From: Tomocerus qinae
Taxonomy: Eukaryota > Arthropoda > Collembola > Entomobryomorpha > Tomoceridae
DNA length: 64,000 nucleotides
Assembly: GCA_020055645.1 (NCBI GenBank)
Contig: CM034546.1
Span: 44,268,001-44,332,000, forward strand
Direction of reading: 5' to 3'
The position numbers and the translations under genes are program-made. This document shows positions 35,303 through 49,200 of the stretch, piece by piece; within the stretch, counting starts at the first letter, position 1; each line of letters starts with the position of its first letter. The notes beneath the pieces were generated by a model. That model did not search any database. It saw only the letters and a list, made by a program, of their open reading frames with translations, and had not been told where the DNA came from.

Positions 35303-38300
35303 TTTTCCCTAAAGATTCAATTTTGTAATAAGATTTGTCCAACTGTCGTTGTATTGATATTCCTGATGTTTATGTAGTATTAATTTAAAAATGCACAATT
35401 ATAGCATATTATTTAGAAATGATTTTAATAGGATTACCAATAGACATAGGAAACTGTCTTGCTAATTTTCAATGGTCATTTGGTAGAAAAGTGGTGCACT
35501 AAAACAAATGAGTAGAAGTAAGTAAAAACATTTTAAAATTGTTCATCCAATGGTTAAATTGTTCTGCTCACCTGTTATCTGTAAGCTGGGCTGTTATCGT
35601 ATTGATTGGTTTCTGTCATCTATGGGTCATCAACGAACTATGTCATGAAGTTCTACAATATGCAGAATTAAAGTTATACCGAGTTTTAGTTTTTGAATCT
35701 CATCTACAGGCAGAGCGCGTCCGACATTGTTTTCAATGCCAACATTAATTTTCATACCTAGAATACGTTTTGTTAGTTTTGATTTGATTAATTGATTATA
35801 TATATCCGCTGCTCGTTGTGTCTACAGCAAACCAAGACGTCGTCCCTACTATTCCCTACTTTAGCCATTCAAATATGACTATGACCATACTCATCCCCTA
35901 CTTTTATGCGTCATTGTAGGGATTGGTAATTACTTTCAAACAAAGTACGAAATGAGTACGGTATTTTTAACTTTACATTTATATTCCGAAGTATGCAGAT
36001 GCAGTAAGGATGGATAGCCCTAGTATCAAGCTGTCAAGTAAGTAGTCACGAAAGAGCATGGTATGACTAAGGCTGAGCTTTGTGTGGAAAGGATGGGTAA
36101 GATTGGCTTCAGTCTGGCTTGAAGTGGTAGAGATGAATACAGGAAGGTTGACAGGAAATATACACTCAATCCACTTACTTATCCAATCGCCTAAAATATA
36201 TGAGGGCCTACGTCTGTGATATTCCAAGAAAAACAATGTCACCGCGAGCCTTATTACTTAAAAGCTTTTAAAAGGTCAAAACCAACATTTTGGGACTGAA
36301 AACCATTTTCATTGATTCGCGTGAAAATTAGAATGATATTTATAATGTAAAACTTACATGCAATTAGTTCTCCTGAAATAATATTGCGTCATTCTAACAA
36401 GAAGCCATGCATAATCATCGTCACGAGCGAGGAAGATAACTTTCTTTTCCTTGATGTCGTCTTACGAGTTCACATTTACAAAGTTATAATTTTGTTCGTT
36501 TACTTTACAATAGAAGGTACCTTTTTATTCTGTTTTGATGGCCGTATCAAATTATTTAAATATGCCAGGTTTTTGCAGTTTCCAGTTGTGCAATGGAAAA
36601 TAAAGATTGAGAGGAAGAAATTATATTAACTTTACAATACTTGAGATCTATAACGAGGCTGAAGGGGCTATACATTCCGTCATTAAACAAGTTGGCTAAT
36701 ATTTTCAAAATACTAACAATTCCGTAAAGGAACGAAGCATAAAAGTGACAAAGTTACAAGCAACAAAGTCGTACTAAGCTGCTGACAGTATATTTATGAC
36801 GTTCAGTTGTAATAGCTATTTAATTCTGTTAAGTGTAACAAGAGGAAACTCCGTTCGCTGAAAGTAATTATACTTAACTGTATCACTTACTCAAATTGCT
36901 GTAAATTGAATAAAGTTAAGCTTCTGACTATCTATGACAAATGAATAAAACTTTTCACATTTTTTCAGTCAACATTCTGAGTCCATTATAGGGAATAATA
37001 TGCTATTTGAGAACGTTCAGTCTCAGTCCCAAACCGCAATTGGCACAATGCGTCAAGTGAGACTATTTGCTAAACTGTATTTCACGTTATGCTATACAGT
37101 CATAAAATGTTGTTTTTAAACTATGTTTTACGGTTTTAGTTGCCATTACATTTATGGCAATCATCTTTATTACTTACTTTTCAACTTATAAACAATTTAT
37201 TATTTATAAACGTAGGGAAAGCCTTAATCATGTAGCATTATATACTGACGTATACAATATCATATATTACTATAGACACTACTGTAGTAGTAGGACTGCA
37301 CTGCACTGCGGTGAAACTATTGCAAGTGGAATTTATCGAGAGACTCGACTACTTGGCGTACTTGTCATTGATAAGCCCCGACATTCTACTGCTAAAACAA
37401 AACAACGAAACATTGAGTCGTTAAAATAAGTCAATCACTAATTATTATTAAGTAATTTTTATATACACATATAAAAAGTTCATTATCAACGTAGAGTATT
37501 CTTAGTATTCCCGATGTTGATGTAATTGTTGCATATTGTACAATTTGTAGGATCTGTAGTGCCAACCAGTCAACGACTCAAGTAAATAACACATATGAAA
37601 ATGAAAAGATTGCCTTTTTTGTTTTAGTCAGTACAGCACTACTAGTGATACCGTCATACCGTATTGCAGTTAAAATATTACAAAACCGAATTAAATAAAT
37701 AGTACAAAATACTTACAATATAATTTATTCGTCTTAGGTTTTCCTATTTCCCACGGAGCACGACTTTCCAAATAAATAAATCAATTTAAATCCAAATCCA
37801 AATAAAATTTGCATTTCTAACGTCTTGATGTACCAATACATTGACCAGATATATTCTAAAAAAATATTTAAAGAAGACTATTGAAGAAACACTTTTGCGG
37901 AAGGCATAACGCAGCCCCCTCAGCAGAATAGATTTCAATTGCAAGTCAAATATCAATTAGACATCATGTTGCTTAAGTTAAATTAATACGCTTAGTTCTG
38001 ATTAAATCCATTTCTTACCTGCTAATATTTAGTTTTAACAGATGAAGGTTTCGTTTTTTAAACTTTTCTCTTTGTGCCACTTTTAAATTGAGATTTATTT
38101 GCAAGTCATTCCTTTTCGGTAAACAATCGATAAAGTAATCACATTAATGTAGAAGCTTCCTTATAAGCATTAGATATCCTAAGGTTTGCTTCTGATAACT
38201 ATATAATACAAATCAAACAATAATAGTAATAATTAAATTGTGGTACTATAATATTTTTTATTTTTTTCTTAGACACTCTTCTGTTAATTTTGCAATAGGG

Positions 38301-41236
38301 TAATTAATTCTAGAACTGCAATTTCAAAAGATTAAAGGCAAAGGTAATCTGTAATCCTCATCAACTGGTCGTAAACATTCTTCCCTGATATCCTACTTAT
38401 TGCTAATACTTTTTACTACATCTCTGTGCTCTTTTATTTATATAGAGTAATTACCATAACAAACCCTTTAAATTGTTTGGATCTGTTTGTTCAGGACTCA
38501 TATCATTTGCTTCTCCTTTATAGATCCGTTGCAGAGGGTAGTCTTGGATATCTTTCTTCACCTCTATCTACGAATACCGGATATGCATAATATGTACATA
38601 AAAAATGGTTAATCACATTAGAGTAGCTGGCGTAGCATTATGATGATCAGCATTGGTTGCTTTTGATAACTTTAAACATAAATCAAACAATAACATGTCT
38701 ATCGCTATTATATGACAATCTTTGTTCCGTTCCGCGTATATGGACACTGTCTTTCTGCTATTCTAAATAGACAAAATTCTACCAAAAGCATGCATCAATT
38801 TCCGTAATACATGAGTGCCATTATTTGCAAAAGTATATTGTAGATTCTGTATACCATATTAGATTGCAAAAATAGTCAATATTGACATTAAATCTACATT
38901 GCTTACTTACCAACTTGCTATTTTTTGTTTATAAACTGCAGGGAAAGGCCTAAATTATGTAAATGCAGTGTTATACATTACAATATATTATACACACTCT
39001 AGTAACCGTTCACTGCTGGCTTGGAACTGTTGGCGCTAAATAAAATATGAGAATTCTCAGGGACTCAGGAAACTGGCGTCGTTGGCAGATATACCCCGAC
39101 ATTACTTTGATTTTCTGCTATAATACCATAAGCGCACAATGCTGTCTTAAATTCATTAAACTAAGTGTCACTGTATATAAAGGTGAAACTTTCATACTGT
39201 TCAAATGGGAATATTTGAAGAAAAGAAATCCGCATTTAAGCAGAATAGCCTTACAATATTTTGCTTTGCAGTTTAAACGCTAAAGGATGTTTTTACCAAC
39301 CTGTGAATATTTTAATAGCCCGTCAGTCATAGTTCTACTCTTTCATGTATTAAAATGATACTTATATATACTTTACTTGCCATAACTTCCAATTATCCTA
39401 CAGCAATGACAACTTCCCGGCTAGTTGCTGTTGTTGGATATTCATGGCTCATATGAAGTTGTTTGGACTTAAGCCTTAAATGGCGGTTCACATATGAGTA
39501 TCCTTTACCAAAGAAATCCATTATTTGAATTAAGTCAAAGTTCGGTGAATGCAGCAAAATAAATCTACATGAATTTTTCCAAGTAAAAGGTCTTCTTGTT
39601 TATTGTTTAACATTACAAAACCAATTCTGCTTGCAAACGTAGTATGACGGCTAGATGAATCTCTTTGATGGGCAATATATGGTTTAGACTGTGAAGAGTA
39701 TTTCATTTTAATGTTAGCCTTTGTAATATACCATTTTAAGAAGTACTAACTTAAATGCTTATTGTGATGGGTTAGTCAAAACAAAAAAATTGAATAATGA
39801 CATTTTGAAAAAAGTACTTGTATAGGCTTGCTTTACATGAAACGTGGGAAATCGAGCCAACCCGGGCAAAAAATATGAACAGGATTCCGTTGAAAATTTT
39901 ATCAACCGAAAGTTTTCACAGAAGCCGTCTAATTTCTGTAGTTTAAATCCAAGTCAGCCATCCGTCGAACATTAAGGTGATGAATTGACTCAAATGGTTT
40001 GGAACAACAGAATAGTACACGATATATTTATACCAACAGGGTGCAACCAACAGAGACATTTTAGTTGATAAAATATATTTTCATTCCTAGCGTCGGATCC
40101 TTTTCACAGTGGCCATTAAACATAGTCTGAGATAAAGCAATAAATTTACAATTCTATCTATATAACTATGTATCTATCTATTTTTCTATTTTTGTCCGGT
40201 AGGGACAGCCTAAATGCGCAAAAGCGCTTATAAGAGACATGGGCAATACATAAAATAATGAACTACAATCTCGGATAAGAATGCAACATTCATGCAGCAT
40301 GATAATATTCGAATGTTTCCAAATTGAAATAATAATCTTTTTAAATTCAATAGAAGTACTAAGGACCTAGTAGCATTATAAAATCGCTTTCATTATGGCA
40401 TTCCTATTAAAGGTGCCCAAATATTTGAAAGGAATTTATTAAAGGAGCCCCACTACTCCTCTACCATTGACTGGTTGCAACGGTTACGCCACTAGGAAAT
40501 AAAAGCTTCAGTTTTAAGAACTATAAATTCACTTTTTAGCTGCACATTCGTATTTTGCCTTTTTTCCGACCTACATAATAAAAATAAACTGTTGTAACAT
40601 ATCAAAACAGCAGGATTCAAGGGGTGTCAAATAGGTCAAGATTCCTACCGTTCAAAAAGGTTCCCAGTAGTCTAGAAAAGGTGGAAACAATACAATTTTC
40701 TTGCGAAAAGAAGGGTGTGCAGCCTGCAGACCCCTGTTTATCTTTTCTGCCCGGGAAGTACAAAGAGTGTAGACACTTAGGATTTTTAATTTTATTAAGT
40801 TTGGGTTCTAAAATCCTACCACCAAAAGACAACATGCTGGTTAAATGGATAATTTTAGATTTTGCGTGTTTTATGAGGAATCCTTAACAAATCCTTACTG
40901 ATGTACTCTTTGCCAAACGCGTTTTGTAGATATGTACTAAAATATTAGTAGACAGCTTGGGTACTAATAAACATTTTGAAAAATTAGATGTAGAACTTTA
41001 ATGCATTTACTGAAAGTGTAATAAAAGTAGTTATCTACTTTATTTATTTTAGCGCACGAAATAAATATTAACAAAGTGACCGACACAAGTGGGTGGAGAA
41101 AATTGGTGATTGTAAGGGAGATGGATTGGAGTGGGACTTGGATTTTAAGGTTTAGCACAAATTACACTATATTTACATATAAAATCCATTTAAAGCATTT
41201 GTAAAAAACCCAAATATAATACTTTAAATAGGAACC
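35303..41236. other. Long non-coding stretch between receptors
   Basis: I found no gene here. Short open frames (35979-36242, 36384-36629, 37154-37429, 39047-39283, 40617-40887 on both strands) lack convincing starts, splice partners or family features. 37150-37400 and 38900-39120 share weak similarity and may be two old copies of a repeat. No TIR element with clear ends was recognised. Confidence 0.45.
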
Positions 41237-42585
41237 TTAGCGGAATGTTAAAATAGCCTCCATTGTACCTAAACTAATTGCATGTATGAATTTGATCATT
41301 TTGTTTTTCCTTACAATCGAATATCGCCCGATACAGAATTTACATGTTGAACAGGATTTACCAAATTTCTTGAAAATGGCTTTTTCGTGATTAGAGCGAT
41401 AAGGAAGTGAAGAGTATTTCCAAGACTGGATGCATGAAAGTGACGATTCAAATATCATGGAAGTTGTGGAGAGTATCATTAACCACGCCAATAACACTAC
41501 GATAGTCCATAGCAGACATAGTACAAACATAGTAGTATCTATATGAGAATGGTGCAGAATGAGCAGGTAGTTAGCCAAGTACAGTTGTCTTTTGAATAAG
41601 TGGTTGAAAGCGTATAAACATACACTATAGCCACTATTAGCATCGTAGACGATTAGCTGCAATAATCGATAGGTCTGGGATATATTTCTAGAGTCTCTAA
41701 ATGTATCTTCCGTTTTATACATTTTTCTGCCGAAACTACAATTACAATGGAATTATTTTAGGTTTTACAATATATTACCTATGTGGGTCAAATAATTAAT
41801 TTAATTTGATTAATTTAAAATTACCTCAATTCGTCAAAGAAAGCTTTGAAATTGGGACAACAAAGTATTGTCACTGCCACATGAAACAATGTCAATCCAA
41901 ATCCACAAAATGCGCACCACATATTGAGTGCCGCCAAAAGCGTGAAGTAGAAATAGCTGAAGTTAGTAGGGTCAAGAAGTGATGTCATAAACATTGGATT
42001 GAATGGAATTATGAATATCACACCCCCAAATATGATTGGATAAGTAACGGCAAACAGAAACCCCAGTAAGAGATAGACGTCCACTGCTTCAATTCTGTTT
42101 CGATATTCCCTTTTAAAATATTCCTCTGAAAAAGGTAAATCATACATTGTTAATAAATATATTATTATAACATTGTGATAATTATTAGTTTACATGTCAT
42201 GATGTATAATTATAATAATTTAAGTTGTTAACTTACTGCGCCATTTGGACAAGATCCTAATCATAACGTTTAATGTTACGATCCTGTCTCCCTTGAATAT
42301 GGTTACGTGAATAGTAACCACCGTCAGGGCAATTCCCAAAACAAGAACGTAGCTAATGCAAGTAGAAATGGTGTCACCGTGAAATGTCTCATATACAGCT
42401 CTGGCCAGTAGATAAAACCAATAAATGTGTGTATACAATACAAAAAGATACCACTTCAATCTAATCCATTTGTTTGTAGACCACTCCAATTCTTGTCCAG
42501 CATTCCAATGAAGAGGTACACCTCCCCAAAAATTTCCCCACTTTACATACCATGAAATTATTGTCCTAGAAATGGCTGTTACCAT
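41237..42585 (-). CDS. Chemoreceptor-like gene 4 (intact, 3 exons)
   Basis: Exons are 42585-42237, 42125-41825 and 41735-41237, with phases 1 and 2, 382 residues. The ATG at 42585 is the first Met codon in frame; an upstream in-frame GTG is not a eukaryotic start. The N-terminal block NFWGGVPLHWN, KWIRLKWYLF, and the second-exon block FAVTYPIIFGGVIFIIPFNP followed by FMTSLLDP are shared with receptor gene 5, as is the exact 301-nt length of exon 2. The protein is multi-pass. Its C-terminal signature CKFCIGRYSIVRKNKMIKF precedes the last hydrophobic segment. This subfamily differs in gene structure from receptors 1 and 3, which have a single intron. Confidence 0.75.
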
Positions 42586-42828
42586 CGTCACAAATGAATG
42601 TGTTCACAATATTAATTTCAGGTGGTATCACAGAATCTGTGGGCCGTTGGGTTAACTGATCTATTGAGACGAACAAATATTTATAAATACTATTTGCTAA
42701 ATAATGACCTTCTATTAATTTGACATCTGCCAAGGTAGCAAATGCATCTGACACCCTACTATTGCCATTTAAAACACTTATGTGAATTGATACCTCAAAA
42801 ATAGTGCATTTTTTACATTCTTTTACAT
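42566..42828 (-). other. Open coding-like stretch upstream of receptor gene 4
   Basis: From an acceptor-like TTTACTCTCAATTTAG (ending at 42829) an open stretch of about 87 codons runs to a stop at 42566, including SDAFATLADVKLIEGHYLAN and QRPTDSVIPPEINIVNTF. The composition looks protein-like and a GTAACA donor-like site lies at 42582. There is no ATG. It could be an orphan exon or a gene fragment. It overlaps the start of receptor gene 4 in another frame. Family not recognised. Confidence 0.25.
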
Positions 42829-44452
42829 CTAAATTGAGAGTAAATTATGGTTCTCGAGTCTAGTAACTAGTAGACTAGAATGAAAGGAGTAAGTGAGTGA
42901 ATATAGTAAAGCAGGGCGCACTGTCAATGTCACTATATAAAATCCATTGCCTGAGTTGCGTCAAACTTACATTATATCATGCATTCGCAGTAAATCGAAT
43001 TATATAAGTAAAAGGCCATGTATATTTTAACTTGTTATTGAATTTATAGAAAACAGAACCAACTCTGGAGACAAAGGTAGGCCATATAGGAAGTTGGTTG
43101 ACGTGGCTTATTTCCATTCGGTTTGTACTGAAAATAATACTTTGATGCACCTTACCTCTACAATGTAAGTATAATACATACTTTTTGTCCACCTCATATT
43201 TTCACATTCAACATGTATTATACACTTTGGGTTAGCCTCTATACAGTGCCACAGTACTGGTATAGTGTAGTGTTAGGTAAAAATTCAGCAAGCCATCAAG
43301 CAATAAATAATATGATAAATTATTCACCGGTCATAAAACTGGCAGTAGCGACTAAAGCAATATTCTATTTGTTCTAATATAAATAAATTTTCTAAAAAAC
43401 TTTGTTGTTAATTACCAACGTATAGCGTTATTGCAAGAATTGTTGTAATTGTGTAGACAATTTTCCTTAATATTCCATGTATATTATGATTAAACATAAT
43501 GCCGTAAATATCGATATAGTTATAGCATCAAAATAATTCTGCATACGCCGAATATTATTGATTGGTATGGAAAACATGCCATTTTGGTAGGCATATCTAA
43601 TAGGAATTGACGTAATACATCTCCGAAAAGGTGAAAATTCCCCGTCATTTATCTTATTTACTTATCTGATTACTTTACTACTGACTGCTTACAAATAACA
43701 TCGCTTTCAAATTATTATACAATGCTATTATAGGCCCCAGCAATGGTGACTCACTTCAAACGGTATGCAAGCAGGCTTATTATAATGAAGCTTTTGCATT
43801 TTGGCATTCCCTACCAGACAAACATCCTATATAATAATATATACATAGATAGTTAAATTTATTGCCTTATCATGGCTGTGGTTATAGTAATATACTTTAT
43901 TGCTCAATGCATTGGGATTACATCTTCTGCTTTTGCTAATTATCTGTGAAAAACGCCACTTGTGACTTCAATAATGGGAAATGGATTATTGAAAATTTAA
44001 TGATAAAGCTAAAAACCTAAACGCCGGCATTGTCCAATTTGTGATGTTTGTTCACAGGAAAACATCGTTGTTTATATTTAATTGTTATACAAATATTATT
44101 TGTTAAACAATTAGTATACAGCCTGTTCCATGTAACTACGCAAATATACTAAGAGTGAATCTTTTTAACGTAGAGATTATTTCCGTGACATCAATAATTG
44201 CAATGTCTAGTATAGCCAGAGCCTATCAAAATACAAAACAGGAAACCATTTAACAATAAATGGCATTGTTTTGCTAAACATTTCAACGATGGGAGTAAAG
44301 TTGACATCAGAAAGTAATTGAAGACGAAAGTGTTCGCAAGCTATCAAATATCCCAAATATTTCAAAAACTATTTCAATTATAAGTTTACACTTCAAATAT
44401 CTCCGTTTGGTGTTATTCCAAATAATATTACCAATTGCTACCAATAATAATT
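42829..44452. other. Non-coding spacer
   Basis: AT-rich. No gene, RNA gene or structured repeat recognised. Confidence 0.5.
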
Positions 44453-45639
44453 ATGGGGCTGGGCACTATATTTTCTATAATACTTGGATTTGTAAGTAGT
44501 TGATTAACCTATTTACTTTTATTTGACCATAATTCATAGAAATTTATTAATAACAAGCAATTCTAATTATTTTAGGGTTATTTATTTTAGGAGTTTCATC
44601 TTTCATTATAGTAATTCTGTAGTTCTTCAACTAAAAGTCATAGTGATTATTATTCTGCTGTAAACAGTTAGTTTTAGTAGTTTATGATTTTCTAATAGAA
44701 ACATCAGTACAAGTAATGAAAAAAGTGTTTTGAGAAATCAATTATTTTGTTTGAATTAGGTCGTTTTAGTGACTAAAAGTACCCCAGCATTTCAAGACCG
44801 AGACTCTATAAATTATGACTCCTTGGCAATAAATCTTGTGTTAAATAAGACATCGGATTCTGAAGAATGTACTGCTGAAGGATTGTTTCCTTATGAGCAT
44901 GACTGGTAAAAGTGATTTCTTAGTATATATAGCTAATAAACAATTGTACAAATGTTGTGTCAATATAACGTCTCAACGTAGTCAATGCTTCATGGTCTAT
45001 TAAAACAAAAAAATTAAAATTTTCAGCACTATGTATTTCCAATGCATTTATTATGACAATGAATGGTACTACTTCCTTTTCCAATGTGCAGCTGGAGGGC
45101 ACTACGATGCAGAATATCAAGCATGTATATTCGGACCATGTCCAGGTTTGTTTCTATTGAAGTTAATAATAATAATATGCTGCTATTATCCTTGCTAAAT
45201 ATTACGACATTTATTTCATGATTATGAACTAATCATCATTAGGTACTTCGTTAAATAGTATTGTCTTATTATAAAACATACCAAAAAGATTATAATTTAA
45301 ACCCAAACACTATTTATGCTTTTTTGACGTAATATAATATAATTATTTAATGCTTGTATGTAATAATTCGGAACCATAATATTTTACTGTGCATTATAAA
45401 GACAGGTATGTATATTCTTTTTATTTGCATGGGCAACTGCAGAAGGTGAAACAACATTAGATACTACCACCACATCTGAAATAATACCAACTTCACCAAT
45501 CATGCCCAGTACCTTAAGCTCGACACAGTCTTTAACAACGTTTGTACCAACAACATCGTTTACAACGACAGATGTTACTTCTGAAAGCACCACATCTTCA
45601 CCAAAACCTTGTAGAAAGTACAAACATTACAGTCTTTGA
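44453..45639 (+). CDS. Secreted CBM14 chitin-binding, Thr/Ser-rich protein
   Basis: Exons are 44453-44491, 44760-44905, 45027-45145 and 45443-45639, with phases 0, 2 and 1, 166 residues. Residues 1 to about 18 form a signal peptide (MGLGTIFSIILGF, then VVLVT). The middle is one chitin-binding type 2 (peritrophin-A) domain: ECTAEGLFPYEHDC, then TMYFQC, FLFQCAAGGHYDAEYQAC and IFGPCP, with six cysteines in the family spacing. One of them is split across the exon 2/3 junction. The last exon encodes a mucin-like tail very rich in Thr and Ser, ending CRKYKHYSL. Such proteins bind chitin in cuticle or the gut peritrophic lining; the tail is probably O-glycosylated. No exon is long enough to stand out as an open frame on its own. 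Confidence 0.85.
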
Positions 45640-46193
45640 ATCTATGGGTTCAGTTGGATTTTAAACTTTTGATATAGATAAATAGTTTTGCAACCTACTA
45701 ATTCATAAACATTATACAGAATTTGAAATTACACTTTCACTACTTAACTTAATATTGTAACGACCCTTACTGACATAATGAATGGATTTGACTGCATTTA
45801 TAGTGCGTCTATTTAATTTTGGAATTAAGACTTGACTATGATGTAATGAATAATGAACCTTATTGATTATGTAATACAAAGTGTTTAACAGTGTGCAGTA
45901 ATGATGACTCCACCCGAACATTATTAACACTCTTTGCCAAACTATTCCCATCGATTTGCCATTCTATCCACATGCCTTTTGCCGAATTATCCCCAAAAAA
46001 CTGTTTTGCCAAAATGTATTTTGACAAATTGAACTAGAATATATTAACCTTATCTTGTTTACAATAAAATAGAAATAAATTGTAAAATTATTTTATCTGG
46101 AAAAATCAAGAAAAATCAAAATAAAATATTTTAACGAGGAATAGTTTTTCAGATGTAACATTAATGTTCGTAAAATCATGGTGATATTTGGTG
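45640..46193. other. Non-coding spacer
   Basis: Lies between two convergent genes. No further gene seen. Confidence 0.5.
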
Positions 46194-46199
46194 TTTATT
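46194..46199 (-). terminator. Poly(A) signal of the receptor tyrosine kinase gene
   Basis: AATAAA on the minus strand, about 70 bases after the stop codon. Confidence 0.55.
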
Positions 46200-46267
46200 G
46201 ATTCTCTTAATAATGTACAATTGAAACGTATAATTTACATTACAAGGTTATTTTGAATGACTGCTAG

Positions 46268-49200
46268 TCATGTACAATCAGTCAATATTTCGCCTAGCTG
46301 CTTTTGGAGTATTTTAAAATTAGGTCGATTTTTGGGTTCCTCGTGCCAACACTTACCAATAATTGAAAATCTGCAATAAAAATTTTGCAATAAAATTTTA
46401 TCTGTCGTCATGACTATTATTTTTTATAGTCCGTAGATTAAAATGTATTACAGTTGTTCGGATCCATATCGTGGTTTTCCTAACCGTAATCCTCTCCCCA
46501 GTTCATCCACAAAATCTAGACTCCAAGTAAATCCTGGATACGGGAGTTCTCCTAAAGTGAAAATCTCCCAGACTGTAATCCCAAATGCCCATACATCCGA
46601 AGCTGAAGAAAATGTCATATACTTCAAAGACTCCAGAGCCTACGTGCAAGCACATAGATGATGGCGAGTCGGCAGCACAGGGCACACAATGGCATTTAAG
46701 GGCACTTACAGAGCAAAAATCAGATCGTAAGCGCAGTTCCAGGACATATTGCGCAATAAAGTGCAACTTGGTTACTCTTGCTTGGAGCCCACTGACTAAA
46801 ATTAATGTCGCACCTTTACCCAAATCACAGATCACTGTACTACGGTACAAGATTTGTTATGACTTTTAAAAACCTGACCTCTAAGCTGAGACTAATGAAA
46901 TCGCACACTATTGCCCAATGTTCCCTGTCTGTGGCACTATGCCCTGCGTTGTCCTGTGAGTGCCTTTAAATTCCCTATCCTGCCTACTCCACAGACCATC
47001 CATCTCCAAGGAAGGGGTTCCTAAAATTAAGTTTATCAATGTTTATTAGTATGCATATTATTATTTTTATTTTGTGATGTATAAAGTAGCTATTTTATGG
47101 TAATGTCCAATATTTCTGTCTGTCCGTCTGTAAGCCAATGGTAAACCAGATAACTCAAAAACGGGTTGAGACAATCAGTTCGAACATCCTGTACATAATT
47201 TAGAGGACATGAGCAATGTTCATTTTAAAAATGGTCAAACTCTAGCACAGCACTCGCTTTTAAGTGGAGTTTAAAAATCATAAATCAATGTCACTTTAAT
47301 TCTATCCATCGTAGAAAGTTTTGAAATAGATAATTCGTATAATTTTGTTTGTCAAACAAAGTCATGGTCAGGTCTTGTAGCGTCAAAAGTTCATTGAAAA
47401 ATCTACGAAAAATGTCTTAAACGTTTGATGGCGCTTTATCATTTCTCCGCTACTTTTTACACCCGTTTGGTATAGTTTATTAACTCAATATATACAGGGT
47501 GGGCCAGAACTATGTACACAAAGTCTAGGCCTTATAGCTCCTAAACGGAGGCTGCTACGGAAATGAGACGACCACCATTGGAAAGAGGGATAACCTAAAA
47601 TTAAAATGGGCTATAAGAATATTTTATTGAGCTGCGTTTTGCAAATTAAAAATGAAGAATTCGAAGGCCAAAATTCAGTGCTAAATTCCCTTTAATTATT
47701 AAATTTGTTCGTCGTCTTTCTTTGATTTTTTGCAACGCCTTCCAAACGATTTGCAAGCCGAATTGCAAGAGGAATTCATTAAAACTCTTTTGCGACTGTC
47801 TTCTTGAAGTTTAGTGGCCACTTTACTTAAACTTTTAACCTTCTCATGAGTTAAACACCATATTGACCTTTGGGAGCGAAAGAGACCAACTTAAAGAATC
47901 AACCTGCAAAGTAACGTTTAAATTCCTTTAAGAATGACGAGAAAATGAATTCGTTTTCGAATTTCAAGAAAATGAAGGATTTCCCTTGAAAACATCTTTG
48001 TCTCGTCTTTAAATGCGCAGTTTTAACGAGCTGAAATCTTCAAGACGTTTTTCAATGGAATTCCTTCATTCCCTTCTTTCTTCCCAAAAGATTTTTAATG
48101 AACTCCTCTTGCAAATCGTTTGGAAATCTTTGCAAACAATCGCCGAAAACCGATGAACAGATTTAATTAATTAAAAGGAATTTTATGTTTATTTGGAAAA
48201 TGTAACATTGAATTTTGGCCTTCGACTTTTTGATTTTTAAATTGCAAAATGCAGCTCAATAAAAATATTCTTATAGCCCATTTCATTTCTAGGTTATCCC
48301 TCTTTCCAATGGTGATCGCCTCATTTCCGTAGCAGCCTCCGTTTAGGAGCTATAAGGCCTAGACTTTGTGTACATAGTTCTGACTCACGGTGTATACCTG
48401 TTGTTTCTTCACGTAATCATGGTAGTCATATAGTTGTCTAGATAAGCCAAAGTCTGTTATTTTCACATTCAATTTTCCATCTAGAAGGACATTCCTTGTA
48501 GCAAGGTCACCATGAATGACCTAAGATATATTATTATAATGATGATAGTGAGAAATCACATATTGCGATAAGTTCCTCCAAAGCTAAACTTCATATAGTG
48601 TGTGCATAAATAATGACCTTTTTAAATTCCAGATACTCCATCCCGTCTGCAATTTGCTTCGCCCAAAGTAATAATTGCTTTTCATTGAAACCGGTTACAT
48701 TTTTGTATTCATGGTCATCACCAATAAACTCTGCAAATGTGACATACCCTTTTCTGCAATTTTTAAAATAAATTTGACTTGAATACGAATGTTATGTAAT
48801 TACATGCTTTCATTCTTTCATGGTTAAGAGTGGATTTTTTAACTAGTTTTCGATTAGTTATTAAACTAAAGATTATTTGAATTATCATATAGTTTAGTCT
48901 TAATTTTGTGCAAGAATAAAAAATCAAATAAGTAAATTCTTACAGCGTGGAGACATCAGTTGGTGTTGTTAGTGTCGGTACACTTCTGTTTTTTCTCAAG
49001 TAATCTCCCAAATTACCAAGATCAACGTATTCCACGAATATGTAAACGACTCCTAAATTTGTATAATGGAATGGAGAAAAGTTAGAAATATTGTGATGCC
49101 TTAGTTTTACTTTTGACATGTTACTCACTGGTCAAGTGTTCATTGTTAAATTGATTTTTCAGTCTGTTTTTTATCCGATTTCTTTCAATTTTTGATAATA

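Noticed and set aside
35979..36242. 87-codon minus-strand frame
   Set aside because: Begins with GTG rather than ATG, no acceptor or donor fits, family not recognised.
40617..40887. Open frames on both strands
   Set aside because: Mirror frames without recognisable motifs; no neighbouring exons found.
45384..45623. 79-codon Val-rich minus-strand frame
   Set aside because: Antisense of the Thr/Ser-rich exon of the chitin-binding gene.
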